A DNA stretch of 64,000 nucleotides from Roseiarcus sp963813555 (GCA_963813555.1 CAWEZX010000002.1:496001-560000), one strand, 5' to 3'. Positions 7,758-15,790 are shown, counted from the stretch's first letter. Numbers and translations are program-made. The notes: a model not told the origin generated them from the letters alone.

Positions 7758-8825
7758 GAGCATCGGACGGTCAGATTAAATCGGCGGGGATTCCAGCGGG
7801 GATGAGAATGTGATTCACTTCCGGTTGGAGGTGATTTGCGATGCCGAAGCCCTATTCGCTTGATCTTCGCGAGCGTGTGGTGAGTTACGTTGAGGGCGGG
7901 CATTCGCGGCGCGCGGCGGCGGCCCATTTCAGGGTGTCGCCCTCGTTCGTCATCAATTTGATGACGGCTTTTCGCCAGCGCGGCGCGGTTACGCCCAAAG
8001 CGCTCGGCGGCTGGCGACACAGCAAGCTCGATCCGCACCGCGTCTTCATCCTGCGCCGGGTGGCGGAGAAGGACGACATCAGCATGCCGGAGCTGGCCGG
8101 CGAACTCCAAGCCGCCAGCGGCGTGAAAGCCGACCCCGCCTCGCTGTCGCGCTGGCTGATCCGCAACGGCCTGAGCTTTAAAAAAAAGCCTTCAGGCCAG
8201 CGAATGCGATCGGCCCGACGTGCGCCAGGCGCGCGAGGCGTGGAAGGCTGAACGACAGCCCAAGATGAGGACCGAGCCGCATCGGCTGGTCTTCATCGAC
8301 GAAACGGGAACCATCCTTCGACAGGCTCAGCACGAAGATGACCCGTGCGCGCGGACGCTGCGAAAGAGGCAAACGCCTTCGCTCCAAGGCCCCCTTTGGC
8401 CATTGGAAGACCCAGACTTTCGTCGCCGGACTGCGCTGCCGCGCCCTGACCGCGCCGTATCGTCATCGACGCGCCGATGGACCGGGCGATCTTCGACACC
8501 TACGTGCGCACCCAGCTCGTCCCAACGCTGCACGAGGGCGACATCGTCATCCTGGACAATCTGCCCGCCCACAAAAGCCCGGCCGCCGAACAAGCCATCT
8601 GCGAGCGGGGCGCTTGGCTCATGTTTCTGCCGCCCTACAGCCCCGACCTCAATCCCATCGAAATGGCCTTCGCCAAACTCAAGGCGCATCTGCGCGCCAT
8701 GGCCATGCGCACCATCGACGAACTCTGGAAAGCCATCGGGCAAATCTGCGACCTCTTCGCCCCACAGGAATGCGCAAACTACTTCAAAGCCGCAGGGTAC
8801 GGATTCAAATGACCGTCCGATGCTC
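7758..8825 (+). mobile_element. IS630-family element (decayed)
   Basis: It is bounded by perfect 16-bp inverted repeats GAGCATCGGACGGTCA at 7758-7773 and its complement at 8810-8825. A TA precedes the left end (7756-7757) as expected for IS630, but the base pair after the right end is GC, so the right flank has been rearranged or deleted. That agrees with the different genes on the two sides. Confidence 0.85.
7841..8815 (+). pseudogene. IS630 transposase, multiply frameshifted
   Basis: It begins MPKPYSLDLRERVVSYVEGG with an N-terminal HTH. An A8 run near 8180 is the usual programmed-frameshift site of IS630. The second half contains RLVFIDETGT, then a 20-30 bp foreign insertion (around 8312-8336) that changes the frame. 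After a further extra base near 8460 come IFDTYVRTQLVPTLHEGD, IVILDNLPAHKS and LPPYSPDLNPIEMAFAKLK. All three DDE blocks are recognisable, but the two non-programmed frameshifts make the gene dead. Confidence 0.85.
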
Positions 8826-9164
8826 GCGCAGCGGCGAGCTTGTATTCCCCGCTTCCAGGGGAAGCGACAAGCCTATGACCGGTTTTCAAGGCTTGGCTTC
8901 GGGTCGCCGACCGGGCAGGACTTCCTGCTGACGCCACATATTCTGAGGCATTCGCTAGCCAGTGTCGCGGCTGATCTCGGCTATTCAGAATTGACGATTG
9001 CGGCACTCTTGGGACACCGCAAGGCCAGCATGACCAGCCGTTACGCGCATCACGCCGATGCGGTGCTCTTGCAGGCTGCCGACACTGTGTCCGATCGGAT
9101 CGCCAGATTGATGGTCGATACGAAGCCGGCAGGGATTGTCGTCGAATTGGCGAGGGGTGCATGA
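8826..9164 (+). pseudogene. Tyrosine recombinase/integrase, C-terminal remnant
   Basis: The frame ending at 9164 contains TPHILRHSLASVAADLGYSE, then AALLGHRKASMTSRYAHHAD, which is the HxxR...GH...Y catalytic end of a phage-type tyrosine recombinase. The N-terminal and core-binding domains are missing, because the fragment begins at the right end of the IS630. A frame change near 8900 separates the short piece LVFPASRGSDKPMTG from the catalytic end. Its stop overlaps the next gene's ATG (ATGA), so the two were once co-translated. Confidence 0.75.
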
Positions 9165-9604
9165 GCAGCGAAGACGACACAATCGCGCGCCTTATTAGAG
9201 GCGATGAGCCATCCCCATGGTTATGCGTGAGAACCTCCAAAGCCCGCGAAATGCTTGCCTATAGTATCAAGGCTGAGCGCAAATATCCGCATCGCAAGGA
9301 ATTGCAGGCGAGCCTCAAGAGGCTCGCGACGGCCATTGACACCATCCGCGAGGCCGAGCGCGATTTCGACCTCATGACGCTTCTGCGGGCTGGAGACGAT
9401 TTCTTTCTCAATGAGAATGAGACCTGCCATGGCCTGGCCGACCTAGCGAAGCGGGTAAAAGAGACGCTTGGCGACATTCCAGTTCGCAAGGGGCGAGACA
9501 AGTTTTTCGGCCGACCGGCGGGCCCAACGCCGCAGCAAATCTGTGCGCTGATAGTCAGCATTCTTTGGGAGGACCAGGTCCCTCGATGCTTCTGGCATGT
9601 GTGA
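9161..9604 (+). CDS. Hypothetical protein (147 aa) downstream of integrase remnant
   Basis: No family recognised. The protein is mostly helical and charged, with a regular stretch AERKYPHRKELQASLKRLAT. Its ATG overlaps the integrase stop. It overlaps the next frame at 9586, and the sequence around LIVSILWE passes plausibly into that frame, so the two may be one gene broken by a one-base change near 9565-9600. Probably accessory cargo of the lost integrative element. Confidence 0.5.
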   Translation: MSSEDDTIARLIRGDEPSPWLCVRTSKAREMLAYSIKAERKYPHRKELQASLKRLATAIDTIREAERDFDLMTLLRAGDDFFLNENETCHGLADLAKRVKETLGDIPVRKGRDKFFGRPAGPTPQQICALIVSILWEDQVPRCFWHV

Positions 9605-10041
9605 AGTCGACCGGCGATTACGCGGCGGATTGCGTAACTGGACAACGTCTCGCGCTCGAATATCTGGCCTACGAGGAAGCGGATAAAGGGGGCCCTGGTT
9701 ACCTCCCGAGCATCGTCGCCGATATGCCTCGCAAGCTCACGGGCATCGAGGTAGCCTTCCTAGGAATGGTGGCGTACGCGGCTGCCAGCGGGGCTTGGCG
9801 AGCCCGGCAAATCAGCGCCTATTGGGACGGGTGCCAGAATGAGGAGGCGAGCCAATCTGAGATAGCCAAGCCGTCGCCGCAGACGACTGACATTTTGCGC
9901 GCCTCTCTCTTGGCGGAAAAGGCGAGCTTGCTTCTCCAGGTTGGGCAGGCGTCGGAGCCGCGGCTATCGGTGATCCGCAGGGAGATCGAGGCGAGCGATC
10001 GGCTCTTACAACGGCTCGAGCGAATGAGCCGCGCGGCATAG
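9586..10041 (+). CDS. Hypothetical protein (151 aa), possibly the 3' half of the preceding gene
   Basis: No family recognised. It contains RLALEYLAYEEADKGGPGYL and GIEVAFLGMVAYAAASGAWR, and a helical C-terminus. The ATG at 9586 lies inside the preceding ORF; a TTG at 9565 is an alternative. It is followed 22 bases later by a strong Rho-independent terminator, which suggests this is the true end of the transcription unit beginning with the integrase. Confidence 0.5.
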   Translation: MLLACVKSTGDYAADCVTGQRLALEYLAYEEADKGGPGYLPSIVADMPRKLTGIEVAFLGMVAYAAASGAWRARQISAYWDGCQNEEASQSEIAKPSPQTTDILRASLLAEKASLLLQVGQASEPRLSVIRREIEASDRLLQRLERMSRAA

Positions 10042-10063
10042 GATCGTCGATCGCAAGCGACAA

Positions 10064-10089
10064 GGGGCGGCTTTCGAGCCGCCCTTTTT
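10064..10089 (+). terminator. Rho-independent terminator
   Basis: GGGCGGCT, TTCG loop, AGCCGCCC, then TTTTT. It is an eight-base-pair perfect stem with a tetraloop and T-run, directly after the hypothetical gene ending at 10041. Confidence 0.9.
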
Positions 10090-10271
10090 GTGTGGCAATT
10101 GACAGCACGGCCTAGTGGGGTCAGGTGCGGGGCTTTTTTCAACTCGCGGGACGGATGAGAGGACGATTCGCCAAAAAGTATAGGCTTGAGCACACCAATG
10201 GAGCATGGCCCGCACCCCCATCGCTTCTTAACTGAGGGCATCAACCACTGGAAGCTTTGAGGAACATCGCC

Positions 10272-10514
10272 ATGCTCAAGACAATCGCTTTGATCGGCCT
10301 CGCCGCCGCCCTCGCGGTTCCGCCATCCGCGGCTCTCGCCCAGCAGGGCAGATCCAAGTCTTACGGCAGCGTCGGGCACGGGCCTCACATCCCCACCCAG
10401 TCGCTGACGCCTTTCGACCGCGCCTGGAACGAAGACAATCAGTCCAAATATGAGGCTGAAAACAGCGCCGAATGGCTTCGCAAGCACGGGAAGGGCCCGT
10501 TTCCCTTCTTCTGA
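10272..10514 (+). CDS. Small exported protein (80 aa)
   Basis: A Sec signal peptide is evident: MLKTIALIGLAAALAVPPSA followed by ALAQQ, giving a likely cleavage after ALA. The mature part is about 55 residues, polar, with SLTPFDRAWNEDNQSKYEAE and a proline/phenylalanine end. No family recognised. The start is ATG 10272 rather than an upstream TTG, because it begins exactly at the signal peptide. It stands alone between a terminator and the IS91 region. Confidence 0.65.
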   Translation: MLKTIALIGLAAALAVPPSAALAQQGRSKSYGSVGHGPHIPTQSLTPFDRAWNEDNQSKYEAENSAEWLRKHGKGPFPFF

Positions 10515-10682
10515 TCGGGCGACGCCTCCCTCTCGTTAGCTAGCGTTGATAAGCGACCGCCGCGGGACGTTCAAGCGAGAGGGCGGCTTTCGGGCCAAGG
10601 ACTAAACCGCTCGCGCGGTAGGGGCGGCGAGCGACAGCGCGAGAACTCGGAAGGCCAGAACCGGCCGACGTGAAGGCCAAGG

Positions 10683-10723
10683 CCTGTCTCAAGATCGTGG
10701 GGTTCAACCCCATGCGAGACAGG
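10683..10723 (+). repeat. Nested hairpin just upstream of the IS91-associated recombinase
   Basis: Outer arms are CCTGTCTC (10683-10690) and GAGACAGG (10716-10723). Inner arms are GTGGGG (10697-10702) and CCCCAT (10708-10713), around TTCAA. It ends nine bases before the ATG at 10732 and overlaps the AGGAG ribosome binding site, so in RNA it could hide the start. It may also be part of the element's terminal structure. Confidence 0.6.
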
Positions 10724-10731
10724 AGCTTTCG

Positions 10732-11607
10732 ATGTCCAACAAGCCCATCAGCCCGCTGCGTCAGCGCATGATCGACGACATGACGGCGCGCCGGTTCAAG
10801 GAGAAGGTGCAAAAGGATTATGTCCGGCATGTGAGGACCTTCGCGGCCTTCCTTGGCCGGTCACCGGACACGGCCACGAGCGAGGACCTTCGCCGCTTTC
10901 AGCTTCACATGGCGAAGCAACAGATTGGCGCTCCGACGATCAACTCCGCCATCGCCGCGCTGCGCTTCTTTTTCATCGTTACACTCGAACGGCCCGATCT
11001 CGTTCGTCCTCTGAGGACTGTGAGTGAGCCGCGCAGGGCGCCGGTCGTGCTGAGCCAGGAGGAGGTGGCGCGGCTGCTCGAAGCCGCCCCCAGCGTGAAG
11101 TACAAGGCCGCGCTGAGCGTCGCCTACGGCGCGGGCCTCAGGGTGTCCGAGGTCGCGAACCTGAAGGTGTCGGACATCGACAGCCAGCGCATGACGCTCA
11201 GGGTCGAGCAGGGCAAGGGACAGCGGGATCGCTATGTCATGCTAGCGCCGCAACTGCTCGAGCTCTTGCGCGAATGGTGGCATGCGGCGCGACCGCCGGT
11301 CTGGCTCTTTCCCGGTCAGAACCCGATCAATCAGATCACTCCCCGTCAGCTCAACCGCGCCGTCACCGCCGCCAAAGACCTGGCCGGAATCTCCAAGCGC
11401 ATCTCGCCGCATACCCTTCGGCACAGCTTCGCCACCCATCTGCTCGAGCAGGGCGTCGATATTCGCGTGATTCAGGTGTTGCTCGGGCACGCGAAACTCG
11501 AGACGACCGCGCTCTACACCCGCGTCGCCGTCAACACGGTCCGCGACATCAAGAGTCCGCTGGAGCGGCTGGGCGTCAGCCTGACGAAGCGAACACGGCC
11601 CGGCTGA
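10732..11607 (+). CDS. Tyrosine recombinase of IS91 element (291 aa)
   Basis: This XerC/D-like site-specific recombinase accompanies the IS91 transposase. The N-terminal SAM-like core-binding domain (residues about 10-95) is followed by the catalytic domain. Visible are AYGAGLRVSEVANLKVSDID (first catalytic Arg), ISPHTLRHSFATHLLEQGVD (HxxR) and IQVLLGHAKLETTALYTRV, with the GH motif and the tyrosine nucleophile. Length and motifs are complete, so it is likely functional. Its role in IS91-type rolling-circle transposition is not established; it may resolve intermediates. Confidence 0.92.
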   Translation: MSNKPISPLRQRMIDDMTARRFKEKVQKDYVRHVRTFAAFLGRSPDTATSEDLRRFQLHMAKQQIGAPTINSAIAALRFFFIVTLERPDLVRPLRTVSEPRRAPVVLSQEEVARLLEAAPSVKYKAALSVAYGAGLRVSEVANLKVSDIDSQRMTLRVEQGKGQRDRYVMLAPQLLELLREWWHAARPPVWLFPGQNPINQITPRQLNRAVTAAKDLAGISKRISPHTLRHSFATHLLEQGVDIRVIQVLLGHAKLETTALYTRVAVNTVRDIKSPLERLGVSLTKRTRPG

Positions 11608-11617
11608 CCACGGCCGC

Positions 11618-12826
11618 GTGGCGCGGCCCCCTCTCGAGGTCGCCGACGTCTTTCGCGCCCACGGGGCGGCGTGGCGAAAGGCCAACGCCGGTCACCTGAG
11701 CCTCGGCCAGCTGAAGGTCATGTCGGCGATCGAGACCTGTCGCACCGCCGCGCTCGGCGGACACGTCGAGCGCTGCGAGGACTGCGCGCACGAACGGATC
11801 GCCTACAATTCCTGCCGCAATCGCCACTGCCCGAAGTGCCAAGCCGCCGCGGCGCGGAAGTGGCTCGAAGACCGCGAGGCCGAGCTCCTGCCGGTTCCCT
11901 ACTATCACGTCGTCTTCACCCTGCCGGCGTCGATCGGCGCCATCGCGTTCCACAACAAGGCCGCCGTCTACGACCTCCTGTTCCGCACCGCCGCCGAGAC
12001 GCTCACCACCATCGCCGCCGATCCCAAGCATCTCGGCGCGCGCATCGGCCTCACCGCCGTGCTCCACACCTGGGGCTCGGCGCTCACCCACCATCCGCAC
12101 GTCCACGTCATCGTGCCCGGCGGCGGCCTGTCGCCGGACGGGTCGCATTGGATCGCCTGCAAGCCCGGCTTCTTCCTGCCCGTGCGTGTGCTGTCGCGTC
12201 TGTTCCGCCGCCTCTTCCTCGACGGGATCGCCGCCCTGTATGCGGCCGGACGCCTCGCCTTCCTCGGCGACCTCGCCCCGCTCGCCGACAAGCGCGCCTT
12301 CGACGCCGCGCTCGCGCCCCTGCGCCATTCGGAATGGGTCGTCTACGCCAAGCGGCCGTTCGCCGGGACGCAGGCCGTGCTCGCCTACCTGTCGCGCTAC
12401 ACCCATCGCGTCGCGATCTCGAACTCCCGGCTCATCGCGCTCGACGAGAAGGTCGTCTCCTTCAAGTGGAAGGACTACCGGATCAAAGGCCGCGACCGGA
12501 TGAAGACCATGACGCTCGACGCCGCCGAGTTCATCCGCCGCTTTCTCCTGCACGTTCTGCCCAGCGGCTTCCACCGCATCCGACATTACGGCCTGTTCGC
12601 CGGCGCGGTTCGAGCGAATAACATCGAGCGCGCCCAACAATTGCTCGCCCCGTCCAAGACCTCAGCCGAGAGCGCGCCCGCCGGCGCCGACAGCGACGCC
12701 GAACCAGATTTGTCCTTCCGCTGCTGCCCGTGCTGCGGCGGCCGGATGATCGTCGTCGAGACCTTCGAAGGCCCGCGCCCTGCGCGCCCGCCACCACCCA
12801 CCCGGATCAGGATCGACACCTCATGA
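11618..12826 (+). CDS. IS91-family transposase (402 aa, HUH-type)
   Basis: A rolling-circle transposase. The N-terminal zinc-binding part has RCEDCAHERIAYNSCRNRHC and PKCQA. The HUH motif is HHPHVHVIVPGGG. The region with the catalytic tyrosine is AYLSRYTHRVAISNSRL. A C-terminal cysteine pair (RCCPCCGGRM) is present. GTG at 11618 is taken as the start, ten bases after the recombinase stop, which fits a coupled pair. No frame damage seen. Confidence 0.92.
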   Translation: MARPPLEVADVFRAHGAAWRKANAGHLSLGQLKVMSAIETCRTAALGGHVERCEDCAHERIAYNSCRNRHCPKCQAAAARKWLEDREAELLPVPYYHVVFTLPASIGAIAFHNKAAVYDLLFRTAAETLTTIAADPKHLGARIGLTAVLHTWGSALTHHPHVHVIVPGGGLSPDGSHWIACKPGFFLPVRVLSRLFRRLFLDGIAALYAAGRLAFLGDLAPLADKRAFDAALAPLRHSEWVVYAKRPFAGTQAVLAYLSRYTHRVAISNSRLIALDEKVVSFKWKDYRIKGRDRMKTMTLDAAEFIRRFLLHVLPSGFHRIRHYGLFAGAVRANNIERAQQLLAPSKTSAESAPAGADSDAEPDLSFRCCPCCGGRMIVVETFEGPRPARPPPPTRIRIDTS

Positions 12827-13288
12827 TGATCAACGCCGCGCATCCTGCTTCGCAACGTCGATCGGTTTCGCGTCCAGCCGCGCGCTGGAGCACGAGAGCG
12901 CTGACCTCGCGCGGTCGCCAATCCTCCTTCGACCGACGCCAACGCCTCGCTCCCGCGCATCGTCGCCTTGGAAAACGTCCGCCGTCGCCGCTTCCGCTGA
13001 AAACACCCAACGTTGTCGGCTGCCGACGCCTCGCTCGACAGCCGTCCGCGACCCTCAAATCCCCATAGGCGCGCTCGCCAAACGGCCCCCTTCCTCCCCG
13101 CGGTTTCCTCCTTGGGAGGCTTTCGGACGCCGGCCCCCGATTCCGCACGACCGTCCGCAAGGGGCCGGCGCCCGAAACCCTTCACCGCCCTTTCCGTTTG
13201 GCGGACTGTGATTGAGGTCACGGCGGCGTGCGAGGCGTTGTGCTTACTTTGCGGAAACGAACGGGCTGGACGGCCAGGAGTTTCCGAG
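12827..13288. other. Non-coding tail after IS91 transposase
   Basis: About 460 GC-rich bases without a credible gene on either strand. IS91 elements carry their replication-initiation end downstream of the transposase, so part of this is probably the element's terminal region; I cannot point to the exact end. Confidence 0.5.
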
Positions 13289-13507
13289 ATGTCCTATCAT
13301 CAACGGCCACATGAGCTGCGGCTCGCGATTGTCTTCGAGGCGGAAGCGCTAATTTCCGATTTCGGGGCCGACGCGTACGACAAAGCTCGCCGGCGCGCTA
13401 AAGAGGCTAGCAATGACACTCTGGCGAGGGATTGGAGCGAAGTCGCGCTCGTGGTCGCTCGCAAAATGGGAAGGCGCTCGTCGTTGCTCGCCTGGATGTC
13501 TCATTAG
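13289..13507 (+). CDS. Small conserved-looking hypothetical protein (72 aa)
   Basis: It starts MSYHQRPHELRLAIVFEAEA after a CCAGGAG ribosome binding site. The body reads like a short helical protein, SDFGADAYDKARRRAKEAS. Similar short proteins of unknown function are common in Hyphomicrobiales genomes (recalled from family knowledge, not checked). The ATG at 13289 is preferred over longer upstream frames because of the Shine-Dalgarno and composition. Confidence 0.55.
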   Translation: MSYHQRPHELRLAIVFEAEALISDFGADAYDKARRRAKEASNDTLARDWSEVALVVARKMGRRSSLLAWMSH

Positions 13508-13533
13508 GTGGGGGGCCTGTCGTGGTATCCCTC

Positions 13534-13722
13534 ATGCTTTTCTGGGGCATCAGCCTCGCTGCGCTCAGTTGGCTGGCGCTCCGATTCTGTGCGGCGGTGG
13601 TGCTCGGGCTCGCCATAGTCGTTGGATCGATCGTCGTTTGGGCAGTCGCGGCGCTCGCTCTGGCCGTGATTGGTGACTTGCCGCCGAGGCGACCGAACAA
13701 TGAGGGTGCTTGGCGTGTTTGA
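13534..13722 (+). CDS. Small membrane protein (62 aa)
   Basis: Almost the whole protein is hydrophobic: MLFWGISLAALSWLALRF and VVLGLAIVVGSIVVWAVAAL form two predicted transmembrane helices, with a short polar tail (PPRRPNNEGAW). GTG at 13522 is an alternative start. No family recognised. A strong terminator follows about 45 bases after the stop. Confidence 0.45.
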   Translation: MLFWGISLAALSWLALRFCAAVVLGLAIVVGSIVVWAVAALALAVIGDLPPRRPNNEGAWRV

Positions 13723-13766
13723 TCACGCGGCGCGCTCAATTCCCTGCCTCCCAGCCTAAGCGCGTC

Positions 13767-13801
13767 CCCCGCGGCCTGCCCTCCCTGCCGCGGGGCTTTT
13801 T
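13767..13801 (+). terminator. Rho-independent terminator
   Basis: CCCCGCGGC (13767-13775) pairs perfectly with GCCGCGGGG (13787-13795) and is followed by CTTTTT. It closes the unit of the two small genes before it. Confidence 0.88.
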
Positions 13802-13842
13802 CGTTCTTGCTCCGTTCTACGCGTCCGGCTATCGTCCACCGG

Positions 13843-14073
13843 ATGCCTCGCGACGGCGGCCTGACCCTTTCCGACGTTCGCTCCCCGACGCTTTCGATCG
13901 TCTGTGAGCCGTGCGGCCGGCGCGGGCGCTACGCCGTTGCCAGGCTCCTCGAGGGGCACGGCGACGCGAAGCTGACCGACCTATCGCAGACGCTAGCCGA
14001 TTGCCCGAAGACGCGGTGCGCCAGCATCCATGATCGTTGCAAGGCGGTCTACGAAGGGCTTAGGGTTCGCTAG
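13843..14073 (+). CDS. Small cysteine-containing hypothetical protein (76 aa)
   Basis: The start MPRDGGLTLSDVRSPTLSIV is followed by CEPCGRRGRYAVARLLEGHG and later CPKTRCASIHDRCKAVYEGL. The CxxC and CxxxxC pairs suggest a small zinc-binding fold. The pattern resembles short uncharacterised proteins frequent in rhizobia-related genomes, but the function is unknown. It stands alone, reading away from the terminator. Confidence 0.55.
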   Translation: MPRDGGLTLSDVRSPTLSIVCEPCGRRGRYAVARLLEGHGDAKLTDLSQTLADCPKTRCASIHDRCKAVYEGLRVR

Positions 14074-14177
14074 CGCAAGGCCGCCGGGATTACACCCAAA
14101 GAGTCCGCTGGCGGCCCTGCCGTCGCCGCCGGCCTGGAGCGCCTGCAACCGCCCCGACCCCAGCCACGGGCGCGCCG

Positions 14178-14438
14178 TCAGCCGCCGCCGCTGTCGATGC
14201 AGCCGTAGGTAACGCAATCGTCGGGATTGCGGCTGAGCCCGTCCGTTTCGTGGTCGCCGAACGTCGCCGGCCGCGCGGGGGCAAAAATCGCCGCCTGCCC
14301 GGGCGCCTCAGCGCGCATCGCGACGCTCCGATGACGAATTGTCCGATAGTAGTGGACCGGCCCGCCGAGCGCGTCAGCCGATAGAGGAGCCGCCAGCGCA
14401 ATCCCGAGCGCGAGCGGCAACGTGATCTTCTGTCTCAT
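14178..14438 (-). CDS. Small exported protein (86 aa)
   Basis: MRQKITLPLALGIALAAPLS followed by ADALG is a clear Sec signal peptide. The mature part is about 63 residues with tyrosine and arginine near the N-terminus and a DDCVTYGCIDSGGG end containing two cysteines that could form a disulphide. No family recognised. It faces the following small genes tail to head, with its own upstream region at 14439-14560. Confidence 0.55.
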   Translation of the reverse strand: MRQKITLPLALGIALAAPLSADALGGPVHYYRTIRHRSVAMRAEAPGQAAIFAPARPATFGDHETDGLSRNPDDCVTYGCIDSGGG

Positions 14439-14632
14439 GGCTTCCTCCCCGGCGCCTAAGCGCCGCTGCTCCCTTCGTTTGGAGCCTCAAAGACCATATG
14501 ACAGTTTTGTGACTAAATCTTGCTCGCAGTGTAAATTAGCTTTTATTCGGGCCCTGAGATGGTTACGCCGCCCGGCGCGGCGTTGCAGCCGCTGAGAGAG
14601 ATGCCCGCCAGGAGGCCTGCAGAGGCTGCCGC

Positions 14633-14764
14633 GTGAGACTCGCCCCGGACGGCAAGGGCGGCTATTTGATGGTGTTACCACACGCGATCCTCGACCATCT
14701 GACGGCCCTGCGCGGCCCCGGCGAGAGCTACAGCGACGTGATCATCCGCGTTGCGAGGGGCTAG
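14633..14764 (+). CDS. Tiny ORF (43 aa), possibly antitoxin-like fragment
   Basis: GTG start. It encodes GGYLMVLPHAILDHLTALRG and PGESYSDVIIRVARG. The GESYSDVI block resembles short VapB/DUF217-type antitoxin motifs. No toxin gene is adjacent. It may be a remnant or a spurious frame. Confidence 0.3.
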   Translation: MRLAPDGKGGYLMVLPHAILDHLTALRGPGESYSDVIIRVARG

Positions 14765-14788
14765 GGAGATTTTACCGCCGACTTTTGA

Positions 14789-15082
14789 TCAGCAGAAAGC
14801 GACGCAGACGCGATTGCCGTTTCGGTCGAAACCATGGCGCGCGCAGCGGCGGTGGTGCGGACGCGTCACGGCGTTGCCGACCAAAGCGCCCGTGCCCGCG
14901 CCGATTACACCGCCCGCGATGGCGCCGCCGGCGCTGCCGCCCGAAACCGCGGATCCGATCAGCGCGCCGGTGCCTGCGCCGATGGCGCCGCCGGCGAGGG
15001 TGCCAGTCTGCTGCGACGTCTGGCAAGCGGACATGGCCAGCGCGCCCACAAGCGCGAGCGCAAGAGCAATCATTTTCTTCAT
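14789..15082 (-). CDS. Glycine-zipper lipoprotein (97 aa)
   Basis: A lipoprotein signal peptide MKKMIALALALVGALAMSAC ends in a lipobox with the predicted lipidated cysteine at residue 20. The middle is a classic glycine zipper (GGAIGAGTGALIGSAVSGG, then GGVIGAGTGALVG), as in YMGG-type and 17 kDa surface-antigen-like proteins, followed by a short basic, cysteine-containing tail. It probably sits in the outer membrane. The family role is loosely tied to envelope integrity. It is monocistronic as far as seen. Confidence 0.75.
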   Translation of the reverse strand: MKKMIALALALVGALAMSACQTSQQTGTLAGGAIGAGTGALIGSAVSGGSAGGAIAGGVIGAGTGALVGNAVTRPHHRRCARHGFDRNGNRVCVAFC

Positions 15083-15267
15083 AGAATGGATACTCCTTAG
15101 TTCGCCAATTGGGGCGACCATGCCGCGACACCGGCCAAGCCTATCCCGAGGGAGGCCAGCGCGCCAAGCCGAGCGCCACTGTCCCCGGAATGCTCCGCCA
15201 GCGTCCCTCAATTCGCGCCGAAAGCGGGCGCTTTGTCCGTGGGCGGGCCGCGTCGGTATCACGCCGC

Positions 15268-15420
15268 TCACGTTTGTCCGGTGGCCAGCACGTAAGCAAT
15301 GCCGCCGGCGGCGCTGAACAAGACGAGCGCGACAATGACGCGCCATGCGATCGTTAGGGCCGGCTGAACGCGCGAGGGCCGCGAACGTGGCCGGGGCGGC
15401 AGGGGCTCGAAGCGCGTCAT
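15268..15420 (-). CDS. Small single-pass membrane protein (50 aa)
   Basis: MTRFEPLPPRPRSRPSR is a proline/arginine-rich cytoplasmic start, followed by one transmembrane helix (AWRVIVALVLFSAAGGIAYV) and a short end. Positive-inside arrangement. No family recognised. Confidence 0.45.
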   Translation of the reverse strand: MTRFEPLPPRPRSRPSRVQPALTIAWRVIVALVLFSAAGGIAYVLATGQT

Positions 15421-15715
15421 TGGTCGGGTCGGCCAAACTCCCGTCGCGCGACAGCGGTCGGCATCGGTCGGGCTCGTGACAAATCCTTGCCTAGCGGGTG
15501 AGATAAACTAACAACTAACAACAATTGTTCATAAAGGCAAGGTAATTGACATTTTCGCAAGGGACTTTGGTTACTCGCGCGTCGTCGCGGGCGCCACGAA
15601 TGCCGCGATCTCGCCGACACTTTGTCCGGCGGGTGTCCGGTGTAGCCTGTCGGTAGCTATGTGGTAGCTAGCTCGGACATCGAGACAAGTGCGGCACCGT
15701 AAGTCATTGAAAACA
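15421..15715. other. Gene-free stretch before tRNA-Val
   Basis: About 295 bases, AT-richer in 15500-15560 (AACTAACAACTAACAACAA). No supported gene; no terminator or repeat of note. Confidence 0.45.
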
Positions 15716-15790
15716 TGGTGGGCGATGCAGGGATCGAACCTGCGACCCCTCCCGTGTGAAGGGAGTGCTCTACCGCTGAGCTAATCGCCC
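15716..15790 (-). tRNA. tRNA-Val (anticodon CAC)
   Basis: Read on the minus strand it opens GGGCGATTAGCTCAGCGG, with anticodon stem CTCCC/GGGAG around loop TTCACAC (anticodon CAC, reading GUG). The T-arm contains GGTTCGATCC, and the acceptor end ATCGCCC is followed by A and an encoded CCA. All arms pair. It marks the boundary between the mobile-DNA zone and chromosomal housekeeping genes. Confidence 0.97.

Larger units (their letters stand above)
10683..13260 (+). mobile_element. IS91-family element with tyrosine recombinase (ends approximate)
   Basis: Two genes on the same strand, a tyrosine recombinase and an IS91 transposase, are separated by 10 bases, as in several alphaproteobacterial IS91 elements. 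IS91 elements lack inverted repeats and target duplications, so I place the ends only roughly: the hairpin on the left, and the end of the roughly 430 bp non-coding stretch after the transposase on the right. Confidence 0.6.

Noticed and set aside
11576..12640. A 354-codon minus-strand frame
   Set aside because: It is antisense to the intact IS91 transposase; glycine/arginine/glutamate-rich shadow translation.
13250..13262. GAAC near the presumed right end of the IS91 element as its target tetranucleotide
   Set aside because: IS91 elements favour GTTC/GAAC-type flanks, but four bases occur too often by chance and I have no second copy to fix the end.
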